Shown: positions 42,016 to 50,970 of the stretch, piece after piece
Position numbering within the stretch: position 1 is the stretch's first letter
Layout of the letters: each line of letters opens with the position of its first letter
Origin: a virus
IMG/VR virus record: IMGVR_UViG_3300017759_003727
Location: 1-64,000 of that record
Direction: 5' to 3' (one strand)
Length of the DNA stretch: 64,000 bases
Position numbers and translations under genes: made by a program
Notes under the pieces: model-generated
Told to the model about the DNA's origin: nothing
Seen by the model: the letters and a program-made list of their open reading frames with translations, nothing else
Databases searched by the model: none

Positions 42016-43051
42016 TTTTTAAAATTTTTATTAATTTTTTGCAGTGTGTATTTTTTTTGAGTTGGTCATTTTGGTTTATTTGTTTGAGTATATATTCTTG
42101 AAATTTTTGATCGCCCATGCACCACTTATCTTTTCGTTCATACCACTGACCAAACGAATTATTTAATCCTGTATCATGTTGAAGCATATCTCCAAAATCA
42201 TTATCCAATGGTGGATTAATTTTAATTAAAGAAAGATCAAAAACCGTAGCGAGTTTAGCTGCATTTTTTATTGAAGCCATAGCACCAGAGTTTAACTCTT
42301 TGCTATTATCGTTGTTTGTGGCGATAATAATTCTTTCTAAATTAAAAGAATTCAAATAAGAAATTAATTTTGTTGAGGCATCCAATCCCGCCAACATCAA
42401 AACATTTTTAAAACCAGCTTCGTGCAAAGCCATACAATCACCAATACTCTCTACCAATATAACTTCGCTAGTTTCGTCTATAGTTTTGTAGGCAAGATGG
42501 TGTGGGTATACCCAATTATTTTTACGACCCATGTGTTTCCATTTAGGAATATTATCTGCTTCAACAACTGTTCTGCCAGAAAACCCGTGTTTCTGATTGT
42601 CTAAATTGTAAATAGGAAAAACTACCCTCCGATACATTTTGCCTCCACCAGCATAACCACATTTAAACAACTTTTGTGTTTCTTGTGAGATGCCTTTTTT
42701 CTCATAGAAATTATACATTGGTAAAAGCTTACTTAGTTGTGATTCGGGGTATACTTTTTCCATTTCTATTTTTTCTTGCTTTGGTTCGTTTGGTTTGTAT
42801 TCTGTAGGGCTGTCTACCAAATACTCTTTAAGAATATTAAAGTCTTCTGTCTTGAGAGTTTCCTTAACTAAAGCGTTGAATGGCTTGGCTTGATTGTCGC
42901 CACCAAAGTCTTTCCATACTCCAGTATCTTTATATATAATAACAGAAGTTTGAGTTTTTCCATTTCTATATATAGCACGAGTTCTCCAATGATTTCCGCA
43001 GTCTTGAAGATTATACCCAAGTTTTTCTAATTTATCTCTATAGGTCATCAA
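42005..43051 (-). CDS. DnaG-type primase (Toprim)
   Basis: 348 residues. A degenerate CHC2-like start (YNLQDCGNHWRTRAIYR), the primase core (RRVVFPIYNLDNQKHGFSGR) and a Toprim motif (EVILVESIGDCMALHEAG). The DxD element reads NND (ATNNDNS), so one metal ligand differs. It makes RNA primers for the DnaB-type helicase gene next to it; starts overlap by 14 bases. Confidence 0.8.
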   Translation of the reverse strand: MMTYRDKLEKLGYNLQDCGNHWRTRAIYRNGKTQTSVIIYKDTGVWKDFGGDNQAKPFNALVKETLKTEDFNILKEYLVDSPTEYKPNEPKQEKIEMEKVYPESQLSKLLPMYNFYEKKGISQETQKLFKCGYAGGGKMYRRVVFPIYNLDNQKHGFSGRTVVEADNIPKWKHMGRKNNWVYPHHLAYKTIDETSEVILVESIGDCMALHEAGFKNVLMLAGLDASTKLISYLNSFNLERIIIATNNDNSKELNSGAMASIKNAAKLATVFDLSLIKINPPLDNDFGDMLQHDTGLNNSFGQWYERKDKWCMGDQKFQEYILKQINQNDQLKKNTHCKKLIKILKNGS

Positions 43052-44558
43052 ATGAAGGTAGGTCGTTTTGTTCTGTACTAATTAACTCTCCACCGCTATC
43101 TCGGAAAGCAACAATATCCCTAAGATCTCCGCACTCAGTTATATTAAAATTCTTAAACTCTAAATTTAAAAAATTCTTTCTTAAGTTGTCTCCAACTTGT
43201 ACGGGTTCACAAGCACCTGCAATATCTTTACCTAAGTGTCGAGCTTTTACGTTTACTAACTTATGAGTCCCAAAGTGCGAACCTTCATCAGCCATCTCGT
43301 CATGGGTTTTTTGACGCAAAATAAACATATGGGAACAAAATTGTGTGATTCGGTCTGATAGAGAAACAATAGATTCATCGTCTACAATATTTTGAGCATT
43401 ACGATTTGTGGTAATACCACTACGATTAGATTGAACCGAAGTAATCATTGGGATAACAGGAGCGCCATCTTCTAGTATTTCTTTTTGAATACATTTTTTA
43501 AATTTGTCTACCATTTCACCAACGAGTTGCCATTCATTTTTGTTTCCGCTGATTCCGTCTGATGACGTCTTAATATAATCAAAAGAGAAAACCATATTGT
43601 TGCCACGACCTACTTGAGAATAATAAAATCTTTTTAAGGTATTTATCATAGAATCAACATCCATTCCACCGACATTATAGTAATAAAATTTAAGCTTTTT
43701 GATTTTATTCCATACAGAGCGAACTTTATTCACGGTATCTTCTCCCGCTTGTCGCCACTTACCACTCTCTAATAAATGAGATGGAACTCCAGACATCGCG
43801 GCACATTGACGGATAATAAGTTCCTCTTTACTCATCTCTCCGTTATCAAAATGCAAAACAGGAACATCATATTTTTCCGCTACTCTGGTTGCATAGTGCA
43901 TACAGAACTGTGTTTTACCAACGCCAGAGCGAGCCACAATAACTGTAATATTTCCTGGACGTAATAAGGAGCCATATATCTCGTTTGTCTTTGGGTGTGG
44001 ACCCATCATGCCAAACTCTTCAATAGGATTGTTACCACGCTCCTCGATAAAATCCTCCATCTCTTCGTAAATATTTAGTGGTACATCATCACCCACTTCA
44101 AATAAGTTTATCTTCTCATTGTAAATTTCATCTGCTGTTTCAATAATTTTCAGATAGGGTACGTCCGTATTAATAGACTTCATCTGTTCTGATAACTTTT
44201 CTGCCGTGCTGGATATTTCTCTACGGACAGTAAGTTTTTTAAGTTCTTGTACTGAGGATTTTAATTTAGCCTCAGAATGTATCTTTCGCATTGATAGCGA
44301 CTTGACGTAATCAAGAATATTTATATCTTCTTCAAACTTAATTCCTAAGTCTTTGATTCTCTGCACTAAAACAACCTCATCAATGCTTTCGTTTTTTTCA
44401 GAAGCATTCCGTAGAATAATAAATAATGTTTTGTGCAATAGGGATCTTTTGTCGTAAAAGTCTTTTTCGTTAATCACCGAAAGGAAATCTACAAAAGCTT
44501 GAGGCTTTTGTATAAATGCGGCTAAGACTTGTTTTTCAATTTCGTAGCTATAAATCAT
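43038..44558 (-). CDS. DnaB-like replicative helicase
   Basis: 506 residues: DnaB N-domain (EKQVLAAFIQKPQAFVDFLS), linker helices, then the RecA-like ATPase with Walker A VARSGVGKTQFC (about residue 208), LHFDNGEMSKEELIIRQ, and VFSFDYIKT (Walker B). It unwinds the fork and recruits the adjacent primase. The ATG at 44558 is set by the promoter 7 bases upstream. Confidence 0.9.
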   Translation of the reverse strand: MIYSYEIEKQVLAAFIQKPQAFVDFLSVINEKDFYDKRSLLHKTLFIILRNASEKNESIDEVVLVQRIKDLGIKFEEDINILDYVKSLSMRKIHSEAKLKSSVQELKKLTVRREISSTAEKLSEQMKSINTDVPYLKIIETADEIYNEKINLFEVGDDVPLNIYEEMEDFIEERGNNPIEEFGMMGPHPKTNEIYGSLLRPGNITVIVARSGVGKTQFCMHYATRVAEKYDVPVLHFDNGEMSKEELIIRQCAAMSGVPSHLLESGKWRQAGEDTVNKVRSVWNKIKKLKFYYYNVGGMDVDSMINTLKRFYYSQVGRGNNMVFSFDYIKTSSDGISGNKNEWQLVGEMVDKFKKCIQKEILEDGAPVIPMITSVQSNRSGITTNRNAQNIVDDESIVSLSDRITQFCSHMFILRQKTHDEMADEGSHFGTHKLVNVKARHLGKDIAGACEPVQVGDNLRKNFLNLEFKNFNITECGDLRDIVAFRDSGGELISTEQNDLPSFDDL

Positions 44559-44565
44559 ATGACCT

Positions 44566-44593
44566 ATAGTGCATAAAATATTTAAAATGTCAA
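44566..44593 (-). promoter_or_regulatory. sigma70-type promoter giving leaderless mRNA (helicase operon)
   Basis: TTGACA, 16 bases, CACTAT, 7 bases, ATG at 44558. It serves helicase, primase and probably the two nucleases. Confidence 0.7.
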
Positions 44594-44853
44594 CCGTTTT
44601 CTTCTAAATCTTCGTTTATTTCGTAGGGTTCGCCTTCTGCTTCTGTTAAATAAGTCTCTAACGCTTTAGCTAAAGCATATTCTGTGACCTGTGTGTCGCA
44701 TTTTGTGTATACAATAGGGTCTCCATTTTCTGTAGAATAAGCTATTATAAAACCCTTATACGCTTCTGATGCTCCAGATAGCTCATATAATTTATCCAAA
44801 ACTTTTTTAGGTAATTCAAAATCTTTGAATCTCGGATCGTTCTTCATACTCAT
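44590..44853 (-). CDS. Small acidic protein, unknown
   Basis: 87 residues, MSMKNDPRFKDFELPKKVLD onwards, ending INEDLEENG. A mixed beta/helix domain (KGFIIAYSTENGDPIVYTKC then a helix ALAKALETYLTE). Expressed from a late-type box although it lies in the replication region. No family recognised. Confidence 0.65.
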   Translation of the reverse strand: MSMKNDPRFKDFELPKKVLDKLYELSGASEAYKGFIIAYSTENGDPIVYTKCDTQVTEYALAKALETYLTEAEGEPYEINEDLEENG

Positions 44854-44859
44854 ATCTAT

Positions 44860-44868
44860 ATTTACACT
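44860..44868 (-). promoter_or_regulatory. Late-type promoter box
   Basis: AGTGTAAAT, 6 bases, ATG at 44853 (minus strand), in the gap after the upstream stop. Confidence 0.65.
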
Positions 44869-45270
44869 TTAGCCTAAAAGCTTTGAAAAATATTCTTCAG
44901 ATAGTTCATCATCTGGGTATATAAGCAGGAGTTCTATGTTATTTAGCTCACAAAAGTCCATTTTTTTATCATCTCTGCGTAATTGTCTAACAAAATTAGC
45001 CCTAGTTTTGTGAAAATGCTTAACAAACTTTAAATGTTGAGCTCCTTGTACTTCTATAGCTATTTTTCTACTATGATTATAAAAATCTAAAGAAAGTTGT
45101 GTGCCAGCTACTTTAAACTCTTCATATACAGCATCATATCTCCAATGTTTATATAAGTATTTTCTTACTTCTGCTTGAAATTTGCTACGACATTTACCGT
45201 TCCACTTGATTTTGTACCTATGTGGATTTCTAATTGGTTTTTCTTTGCCGTATAGAGTAATAAATTTCAT
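44869..45270 (-). CDS. Vsr/DUF559-like PD-(D/E)XK endonuclease
   Basis: 133 residues. KFQAEVRKYLYKHWRYDAVY ... LSLDFYNHSRKIAIEVQGAQ has the D...ExQ core of Vsr-/DUF559-type small nucleases, ending IELLLIYPDDELSEEYFSKL. Such phage proteins may act as resolvases or repair nucleases. It follows the terminator of the barrel-protein gene. Confidence 0.65.
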   Translation of the reverse strand: MKFITLYGKEKPIRNPHRYKIKWNGKCRSKFQAEVRKYLYKHWRYDAVYEEFKVAGTQLSLDFYNHSRKIAIEVQGAQHLKFVKHFHKTRANFVRQLRRDDKKMDFCELNNIELLLIYPDDELSEEYFSKLLG

Positions 45271-45276
45271 AATAAA

Positions 45277-45306
45277 AAAGCCCTCACTTATAATAGAGAG
45301 GGCTTT
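45277..45306 (-). terminator. Bidirectional Rho-independent terminator
   Basis: 9-bp perfect stem AAAGCCCTC / GAGGGCTTT with a 12-base loop and T-rich tracts on both sides. It ends the outer-membrane protein gene on the minus strand. Confidence 0.9.
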
Positions 45307-45327
45307 GTTTTTTTCAAGTTAATTAAC

Positions 45328-46038
45328 TTAAAAGTTGAGGGCTACGCCAAAATCAGCTGTTTCTTCCCAATCACCATTAGTGCCTTGAGCTGTATTTAAA
45401 TCATTATTAAGATAATTTAAATTAGCAAATACAGTCAAATGGTCTATTGTTGTTTGCACGCCAATTGTAGCTAATGTATAAGTATAATCTACATCATATT
45501 GAAATGATTGACCATACTCTAAGCTAACTGCAACTAAAAAGTGCTCAGTAATGTCTAGGTCTGTTCCTACTGCGATATCTGCTGTATATTGACCTTCTTC
45601 TTCTGTTGTGACAGAAAGAATAGAATCAATACCAAACAAATCAACAGCATAAGAACTTACTAGCTCGTAAGCATTTTCTCCATCAATAGAAGTAATTAAC
45701 AGTTCCGTGCCGATATCACCAATGAAAGTAGAAAAAACAGTACCAACAGTACCATATAACTCTTCTTCATCAGCTTTTACTTGCTCGATTGAACTAACAA
45801 GCGATAAGCCACCAATTACTCCTAATTCTGAAGACGCTTTAACATAATCAGCGTCTGCAGATCCGTAAAGCCCGCCATCAATACGTTTTTCGTAGTTACC
45901 TACTTCAACGTCGATATCCCATGACTTTACCGTTTCAGTGATTTCTTGCGCTTCAGCTTTTCCTCCGAAAAGGAAGAAAGCCGCGATAGCCGCGACAACA
46001 AGTCCCACTTTAATTTTATTTTTCTTTAGTATTTCCAT
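45328..46038 (-). CDS. Secreted outer-membrane beta-barrel protein
   Basis: 236 residues from the ATG at 46038, which follows an AGGAGG site by 12 bases; a longer frame starting at 46092 overlaps recA and is rejected. A classical signal peptide (KKNKIKVGLVVAAIAAFFLF then AEA, cut before QEI near residue 31) is followed by alternating amphipathic strands of acidic, aromatic character, ending DFGVALNF. A C-terminal Phe after alternating strands is the Bam recognition signal. It should insert in the host outer membrane; roles could be surface alteration or superinfection exclusion. Confidence 0.8.
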   Translation of the reverse strand: MEILKKNKIKVGLVVAAIAAFFLFGGKAEAQEITETVKSWDIDVEVGNYEKRIDGGLYGSADADYVKASSELGVIGGLSLVSSIEQVKADEEELYGTVGTVFSTFIGDIGTELLITSIDGENAYELVSSYAVDLFGIDSILSVTTEEEGQYTADIAVGTDLDITEHFLVAVSLEYGQSFQYDVDYTYTLATIGVQTTIDHLTVFANLNYLNNDLNTAQGTNGDWEETADFGVALNF

Positions 46039-46050
46039 AACTTTTATTAA

Positions 46051-46056
46051 CCTCCT
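46051..46056 (-). promoter_or_regulatory. Strong ribosome-binding site of the barrel gene
   Basis: AGGAGG, 12 bases before the ATG at 46038, the strongest Shine-Dalgarno sequence in the window. It decides the start. A late-type box copy (TGTGTAATT, 46074-46082) lies 35 bases before the ATG, over the recA stop. Confidence 0.75.
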
Positions 46057-46075
46057 ACTGAGAGATTGAATATAA

Positions 46076-47188
46076 TTACACAAGTTCTCCAATATTGGAT
46101 TTAAAATAATTTATTAAAAATTTAGAAAGCTCTTCATTTTCTTCTACCATTTTAAACAAATTAGCTTCTCCTTGAACTTTCTCTGGTAGCTCTGAAGCTA
46201 CTTCCGCTACAAGTTCTTTAAATTCTTCTCCAATAGTAATCCAAGCACCTTTTTTGGTGACAAATTCCCACATATACAATAAGTCAACAAGCTCTTTCTC
46301 TACCCAAATAGACTTACCGCCAACTCTACCATATCTGATTGGATACATAATAGTGTTATTAGTTTTTTCGTTTGGAGATTTTTTAATAGTAACTTTAGCC
46401 CAATGACCAATAATTGGATTGGTTTTGGGGTCTGGTTGTTTTTTGGTTGGATCTTGTAGAATCATATCTGACTTAAATCTAGGCTCAAACTCCATAATGT
46501 AATTAGCAAAGTGTAATAATGCATTACCGCCTGTTGCTGACGTTTGACGTATCGGAGCTTTGGAGTATGGGTCTAGTTTGATGTCTGCCCTCACTTGACT
46601 GATGAAAATGGCCATATGGCCCCTTTTTGCAAGAGATATTGACATTCTCTTCATAAAATTAGCTGCAATAACTGCTCCACCAGCTACTTTATTTGAATCA
46701 TAGAAGGATTTATCTATATCTACTTGCGATATTAAGCCATCAACAGAGTCTAAAACAAAACAGTATTTAAATTTATCTTCATTTTGCTCTACTAGAGTCT
46801 TAATGCCGTCAACAACCACTTCATAAATATTACTTTCAAATACGAAACAAGTACCAGCAACCCATTGTTTTGCGTCATATACAAACTTAATGCCAGATCT
46901 AGCTACCATTTCATTGGATAAACGACCTTCAGCTTTGATATAAAAGCCTTTTGCATCTTTTTGTGTATTTAGCATGTTCTTCATGACCTCTAATGCTGCT
47001 GATGTTTTACCACCTTCATTCATTCCGACAAACCTGTGTAACCCTGGCCCGAATCCGCCATTTAGGTTTAAATCAAGCTGAAGCGATCCGCTTGATGCTT
47101 TATAATCAACTGATTCCTCAAAGTTGTAATGTTGTCCCTTTTTATCTTTTAGGAACTTGTCTAGTATTTCTGAATCTTTATCACTCAT
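46076..47188 (-). CDS. RecA/UvsX-like recombinase
   Basis: 370 residues. Walker A GMNEGGKTS (about residue 53), a Walker B-like FKYCFVLDSVDGLI, an ISQVRADI segment, and the L2-like TSATGGNALLHFANYIMEF resemble RecA family recombinases. It should form filaments on ssDNA and work with the annealing protein and nucleases nearby. It overlaps the next gene upstream by 4 bases. Confidence 0.8.
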   Translation of the reverse strand: MSDKDSEILDKFLKDKKGQHYNFEESVDYKASSGSLQLDLNLNGGFGPGLHRFVGMNEGGKTSAALEVMKNMLNTQKDAKGFYIKAEGRLSNEMVARSGIKFVYDAKQWVAGTCFVFESNIYEVVVDGIKTLVEQNEDKFKYCFVLDSVDGLISQVDIDKSFYDSNKVAGGAVIAANFMKRMSISLAKRGHMAIFISQVRADIKLDPYSKAPIRQTSATGGNALLHFANYIMEFEPRFKSDMILQDPTKKQPDPKTNPIIGHWAKVTIKKSPNEKTNNTIMYPIRYGRVGGKSIWVEKELVDLLYMWEFVTKKGAWITIGEEFKELVAEVASELPEKVQGEANLFKMVEENEELSKFLINYFKSNIGELV

Positions 47189-47532
47189 TTAAATAAATCT
47201 TTTGTATTTTTGGGTTTATTATCACTGGAAACATAATCTTTTCCACTTTTATTTCCTATATCATAGGTGTCATATTTAGAAAAGTCAACTTTAAAGTTAA
47301 AATTTCTCCACTTTTTATCCATTGTTTCTTTAAGGGCGTCTGATACTAAGTAAGCAAGGCTATCATATTTCTTCGGAAAAGTCACAATTTGTAAGAATTC
47401 TAAAGAATACCTTTCTTCTAGTTTTTTTAAGAACATCATTTCTCTAGACCAAAAAGCTCTTTTGCCATTTTGAGGTATTTCTACTAATCTGCCTAGTATT
47501 TCTTTTTTAGACGTCTGACTTCCTATTTTCAT
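47185..47532 (-). CDS. Small protein with own promoter, unknown
   Basis: 115 residues from the ATG at 47532 (MKIGSQTSKKEILGRLVEIP), 7 bases from a -10 box. N-terminal basic, then YSLEFLQIVTFPKKYDSLAY and a C-terminal Lys/Asp-rich tail. It heads the recA operon (overlap with recA ATGA). Function unknown; recombination accessory by position. Confidence 0.6.
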   Translation of the reverse strand: MKIGSQTSKKEILGRLVEIPQNGKRAFWSREMMFLKKLEERYSLEFLQIVTFPKKYDSLAYLVSDALKETMDKKWRNFNFKVDFSKYDTYDIGNKSGKDYVSSDNKPKNTKDLFK

Positions 47533-48457
47533 AATCCCAATTATGGTATACATTCAAATTTTTGTCAAGCCTGTTTTGTAAATAATTTTTACGAAAATCG
47601 TCTTTTATTTCCCATTTACCGTGATTTCTATCATGATTGTATTTCAAGGAAGCTTTTGAGTGATTTTGCAATCTATGCATTAATAAAGATTGTGTATACA
47701 AACGAACATTATATTTTTCAGATAAAGCTCTGTGCAAAAGCTCAAAATCTTCTCCTATAATAATATCCTCTCTGAACTTGCAGTTAACAAATCTATTTAC
47801 ATCAACAACAATTTGACCATAACAAACATTAACACCTGCTTCTTTAAAATATCTATAAATACAGTCGTTTTTACCTATTAGGGCTCCTTTTACTCTATTA
47901 TCCTTTTCTTCAAAGCGTAGGGTTTCTATTTCTAGGCAAGAGGGTTGAGAGGTTCTATTATTACTACATAGCAACGAAAATTTGGCAAAGTTAGTAAAAG
48001 CTAAACCAGCGTTTCGCCAAGTGTTTTGTTTTTTCACTTCATAAAGGTGTCCGTTTGGCAAAGCAACGTGTTGTCCATGACAAAAAATATCTAAGTTGTA
48101 TTTTTTAATACATTTTTTAGCAACCTCCAGTCTTGTGGGATAAGATGCGTCGTCAATATCGCAAAACATAATATATTTTGTGTTACAATGTCTGGCAGCA
48201 TAATTTCTAGAGAAACCAGGATTTTTTCTGTCTTTTACAGATATATATTTTATAGGTATTTCTTTTGCCCGAACTCTTATTTTTTTTGGTTTATCATCAA
48301 AATAATTTTTAGGTAAACCATTGGCAGAAACTATTAAATGATCAAAAGTTTCAGTTTGAAACGATAAAACATCTAAAGCCCAATTAAGATAATGAACATC
48401 TCTATCGCAACAAGTTATCGCTACCGTATAAGATTCATTATAGTTGTTCAATGTCAT
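47507..48457 (-). CDS. Family 2 glycosyltransferase
   Basis: 316 residues. GT-A start (YTVAITCCDRDVHYLNWALD), ...FSRNYAARHCNTKYIMFCDI then DDA, the DxD-type metal site (CDIDDASYP). Long C-terminal region with Arg/His. It is the last gene of the carbohydrate operon (60846 to 47507) and overlaps the next gene by 26 bases. Confidence 0.8.
   Translation of the reverse strand: MTLNNYNESYTVAITCCDRDVHYLNWALDVLSFQTETFDHLIVSANGLPKNYFDDKPKKIRVRAKEIPIKYISVKDRKNPGFSRNYAARHCNTKYIMFCDIDDASYPTRLEVAKKCIKKYNLDIFCHGQHVALPNGHLYEVKKQNTWRNAGLAFTNFAKFSLLCSNNRTSQPSCLEIETLRFEEKDNRVKGALIGKNDCIYRYFKEAGVNVCYGQIVVDVNRFVNCKFREDIIIGEDFELLHRALSEKYNVRLYTQSLLMHRLQNHSKASLKYNHDRNHGKWEIKDDFRKNYLQNRLDKNLNVYHNWDYENRKSDV
47540..47568 (-). 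promoter_or_regulatory. sigma70-type promoter giving leaderless mRNA (recA operon)
   Basis: TTGACA, 17 bases, CATAAT, 7 bases, ATG at 47532. It lies inside the 3' end of the upstream glycosyltransferase gene. Confidence 0.75.
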
Positions 48458-49469
48458 TTGTGATCATCCTGCGCACTAAAGAATCAAAGGACACAGATTT
48501 TTCCCAATTTAAATCTTTTTGAGCTTCCGATGGATCGCCTAATAAAAGCTCTACCTCTGCTGGTCTATAAAACTTAGGATTTACTTTAACAACTGGTTTG
48601 TCTTTAAAATACAAAACTTCTTCTTCTCCAGAACCAGTCCAGTGATATTCTGCTTCTTTAATTTCTGCATACTTAAAAGCGAGGTCGACAAATTCTTTTA
48701 CGGAATGTGTTTCACCAGAAGCGAGAAGATAGTCTTTAGGTTTATCTTCTTTAAGCATTAACCAAACAGCTCTAACAAAATCTTCTGCATGACTCCAATC
48801 TCTTTGTGCTTCTAGGTTACCTAACTCAATTGGCTCAAAACCATTTCCAGATTCTATCGCTTGTTTAATTTTAGCAATGCCTTTTGTAATTTTTCTTGTT
48901 ACGAATTCTTCTCCACGACGCTCTGATTCGTGATTAAAAAGATAACCTTGAACGGCAAACAAATCATATGAATCTCTCCATACTTTCACAATCTGTCTTG
49001 CGGCCACCTTAGATGCACCATAAGGACTACGTGGTCTAGATGGATGTTCCAGATCTTGTGGGCTATAAATTACATCACCAAACTCTTCTGAAGATCCAGC
49101 GTTATAATAACGACATTTGGGGCAGTGTTTTCTAATAGATTCTAATTGATGCAAAACTCCCATTGTGTTATTTTGAAAATGATTGACTGGCATCTTCCAA
49201 CTCAAACCAACAAAAGAATTAGCTGCAAAGTTAATAAAGTAATCTGGTTTAATTTCTTCGATGCAAGCGTTAATACTGTGTTCATCACCTAAATCCATTT
49301 CAACTAAATGAAATTTAGGATTAGATTTTAAATGTTCTATATGTTGGTGATTTGGGACACTTAATCTTCGAATAGCTCCATAAACTTCTACGTTTGTAAA
49401 TTTAAGTAAAAACTCGACCATATAAGAGCCGACTTGACCAGTAACACCTGTAACTATAGCTTTTTTCAT
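48438..49469 (-). CDS. gmd: GDP-mannose 4,6-dehydratase
   Basis: 343 residues; an SDR of the Gmd type: VTGVTGQVGSYMVEFLL (NAD(P)-binding), NFAANSFVGLSWKMP, GSSEEFGDV, SPYGASKVAARQIVK (YxxxK), YLFNHESERRGEEFVTRKIT, DWSHAEDFVRAVWLML. It converts GDP-D-mannose to GDP-4-keto-6-deoxymannose, precursor of GDP-fucose, rhamnose and perosamine. Overlaps the neighbours by 4 and 20 bases. Confidence 0.85.
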   Translation of the reverse strand: MKKAIVTGVTGQVGSYMVEFLLKFTNVEVYGAIRRLSVPNHQHIEHLKSNPKFHLVEMDLGDEHSINACIEEIKPDYFINFAANSFVGLSWKMPVNHFQNNTMGVLHQLESIRKHCPKCRYYNAGSSEEFGDVIYSPQDLEHPSRPRSPYGASKVAARQIVKVWRDSYDLFAVQGYLFNHESERRGEEFVTRKITKGIAKIKQAIESGNGFEPIELGNLEAQRDWSHAEDFVRAVWLMLKEDKPKDYLLASGETHSVKEFVDLAFKYAEIKEAEYHWTGSGEEEVLYFKDKPVVKVNPKFYRPAEVELLLGDPSEAQKDLNWEKSVSFDSLVRRMITNDIEQL

Positions 49470-50320
49470 TTTTTTATAAATTTTTTAATATAATTATCTA
49501 AATTTTCTTTAGGAGACCAATCTAAAATTTCTTTTGCTTTAGGGTCAGAACATAAAGTTGAATCATATTCACCGTCTCTCTGTGGTATATTAATCTTTGG
49601 GTAACTTTTTCCAAATAAATTTGCAATTTCATTAATAGAAAAATTATTGCCCCTACCCAATTCAAATATCTCTGCTTTAAAATTGTGCCCAATACATCTA
49701 ACTAAACCATCTACTATATCGTTTATGTGAGTAAAGTCTCTTTTCTGTTCTCCTGTGCCTACAATAGTCAAAGGTTTATTATTCGTGAACTGGTCTTCAA
49801 AAATCCCTATTACTGTTGCATATTCTCCAGTTTTCAAGTGATGTGGCCCGTACACATTATAAAATCTACAAATAGTGGTATTTAAATTATATACAGAACT
49901 ATAAAGTTTGCACAACTCTTCTCCTCCATATTTAGACCAAGCATAAGGACTTCCGTATAACCCGTGATGTTTTGAACTAGAACCAGAGTAAATTACTTGA
50001 ATATTGTGTTTTCTAGCGTATTCTAAAACGCTCAAAGTACCCATAAAATTATTTTTAATAAAAAGTTCTGGTTGGGTTAATGATGGTTGTATTCTTGCTA
50101 AAGCGGCCAAATGATATATCAAATCTACCTTACCGAAAGTTTTATCAAAATCTATTTGATTTATTTCTCCTTCGATATATTCGCATCCAGGTTGATGATT
50201 TGCTTTGTAACCAGTTGAATAATTATCTAAAGATATAACTTCGTGGTTTTCTTTTAATAGTCGTTTTATTAAATTTGTGCCCACAAAACCTGCACCACCT
50301 GTAACTAAAATTCTTTTCAT
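49466..50320 (-). CDS. NAD-dependent nucleotide-sugar epimerase/dehydratase
   Basis: 284 residues. Extended SDR with VTGGAGFVGTNLIKRLL, YHLAALARIQPSL, YGSPYAWSKYGGEELCKLY (YxxxK) and RFYNVYGPHHLKTGEY; closest in style to GalE/WbpP UDP-sugar epimerases. Substrate cannot be fixed from sequence. Second SDR of the operon, overlapping by 4 bases. Confidence 0.8.
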   Translation of the reverse strand: MKRILVTGGAGFVGTNLIKRLLKENHEVISLDNYSTGYKANHQPGCEYIEGEINQIDFDKTFGKVDLIYHLAALARIQPSLTQPELFIKNNFMGTLSVLEYARKHNIQVIYSGSSSKHHGLYGSPYAWSKYGGEELCKLYSSVYNLNTTICRFYNVYGPHHLKTGEYATVIGIFEDQFTNNKPLTIVGTGEQKRDFTHINDIVDGLVRCIGHNFKAEIFELGRGNNFSINEIANLFGKSYPKINIPQRDGEYDSTLCSDPKAKEILDWSPKENLDNYIKKFIKK

Positions 50321-50970
50321 GAATTATTATATAAGAATTCAGCAAATTTAAACTCTAAAGGTGTATCTATATCTACAGACTCTTTTTCATCCAGTTTAAC
50401 AAAATATGGATTCTTTCCAATGGCGTTTTTGTTTTCAATCATTAATTTTTTACTAATGATAGACACTCCATAGTGTACGCCTAGTATATCTGGTAAATCT
50501 TGGCTATTAGGAGCGTTTTGTGGATCATAATTAATTGGTTGCCCGTCTAACCACATGTGATGTTTCACATCAAACGCTGTCATTACGCTATCTTTTTCTT
50601 CTAAATTTTGATATATTTTAATACATTTTTCAAAAGTCTCTTTACTTACGAAAGGACAAGTAACAGGTGCATACATAATATGCTCTGACGGTGTGATTTC
50701 AGCTATATGTTTAAAGTATTCACTGTTGTTAATTATGGAGCTGGCGAAATACTCATCTCTTTTATATGTTTCTACTCCACGCTGAGAAGCTATATAAAGC
50801 ATTGTATCGCAATCGCTATTCACAATTATTTTATCAATACCTTTTGCTTGTTTTAAGGTATCTATTTTTAATTGTAATAGATTTGTATTTCCAAAAGGTT
50901 TTATGTTTTTGTTTTTAACCCTTTCCGAACCTTTTCTTACAGGAATTACTGCTGTAATTTTTTTATCCAT
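50317..50970 (-). CDS. CMP-sugar synthetase (NeuA/PseF-type cytidylyltransferase)
   Basis: 217 residues. AVIPVRKGSERVKNKNIKPF is the nucleotide-binding start of the NeuA/KdsB/PseF family, with KIIVNSDCD, MYAPVTCPF and VDIDTPLEF (metal site). It activates an acidic nine- or eight-carbon sugar with CMP, or a related sugar. The sugar synthase partner was not seen in the window. Confidence 0.75.
   Translation of the reverse strand: MDKKITAVIPVRKGSERVKNKNIKPFGNTNLLQLKIDTLKQAKGIDKIIVNSDCDTMLYIASQRGVETYKRDEYFASSIINNSEYFKHIAEITPSEHIMYAPVTCPFVSKETFEKCIKIYQNLEEKDSVMTAFDVKHHMWLDGQPINYDPQNAPNSQDLPDILGVHYGVSIISKKLMIENKNAIGKNPYFVKLDEKESVDIDTPLEFKFAEFLYNNS

Noticed and set aside
46039-46092. Longer start of the outer-membrane protein (18 extra residues)
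   Set aside because: It would precede the signal peptide, overlap recA and ignore the AGGAGG site.
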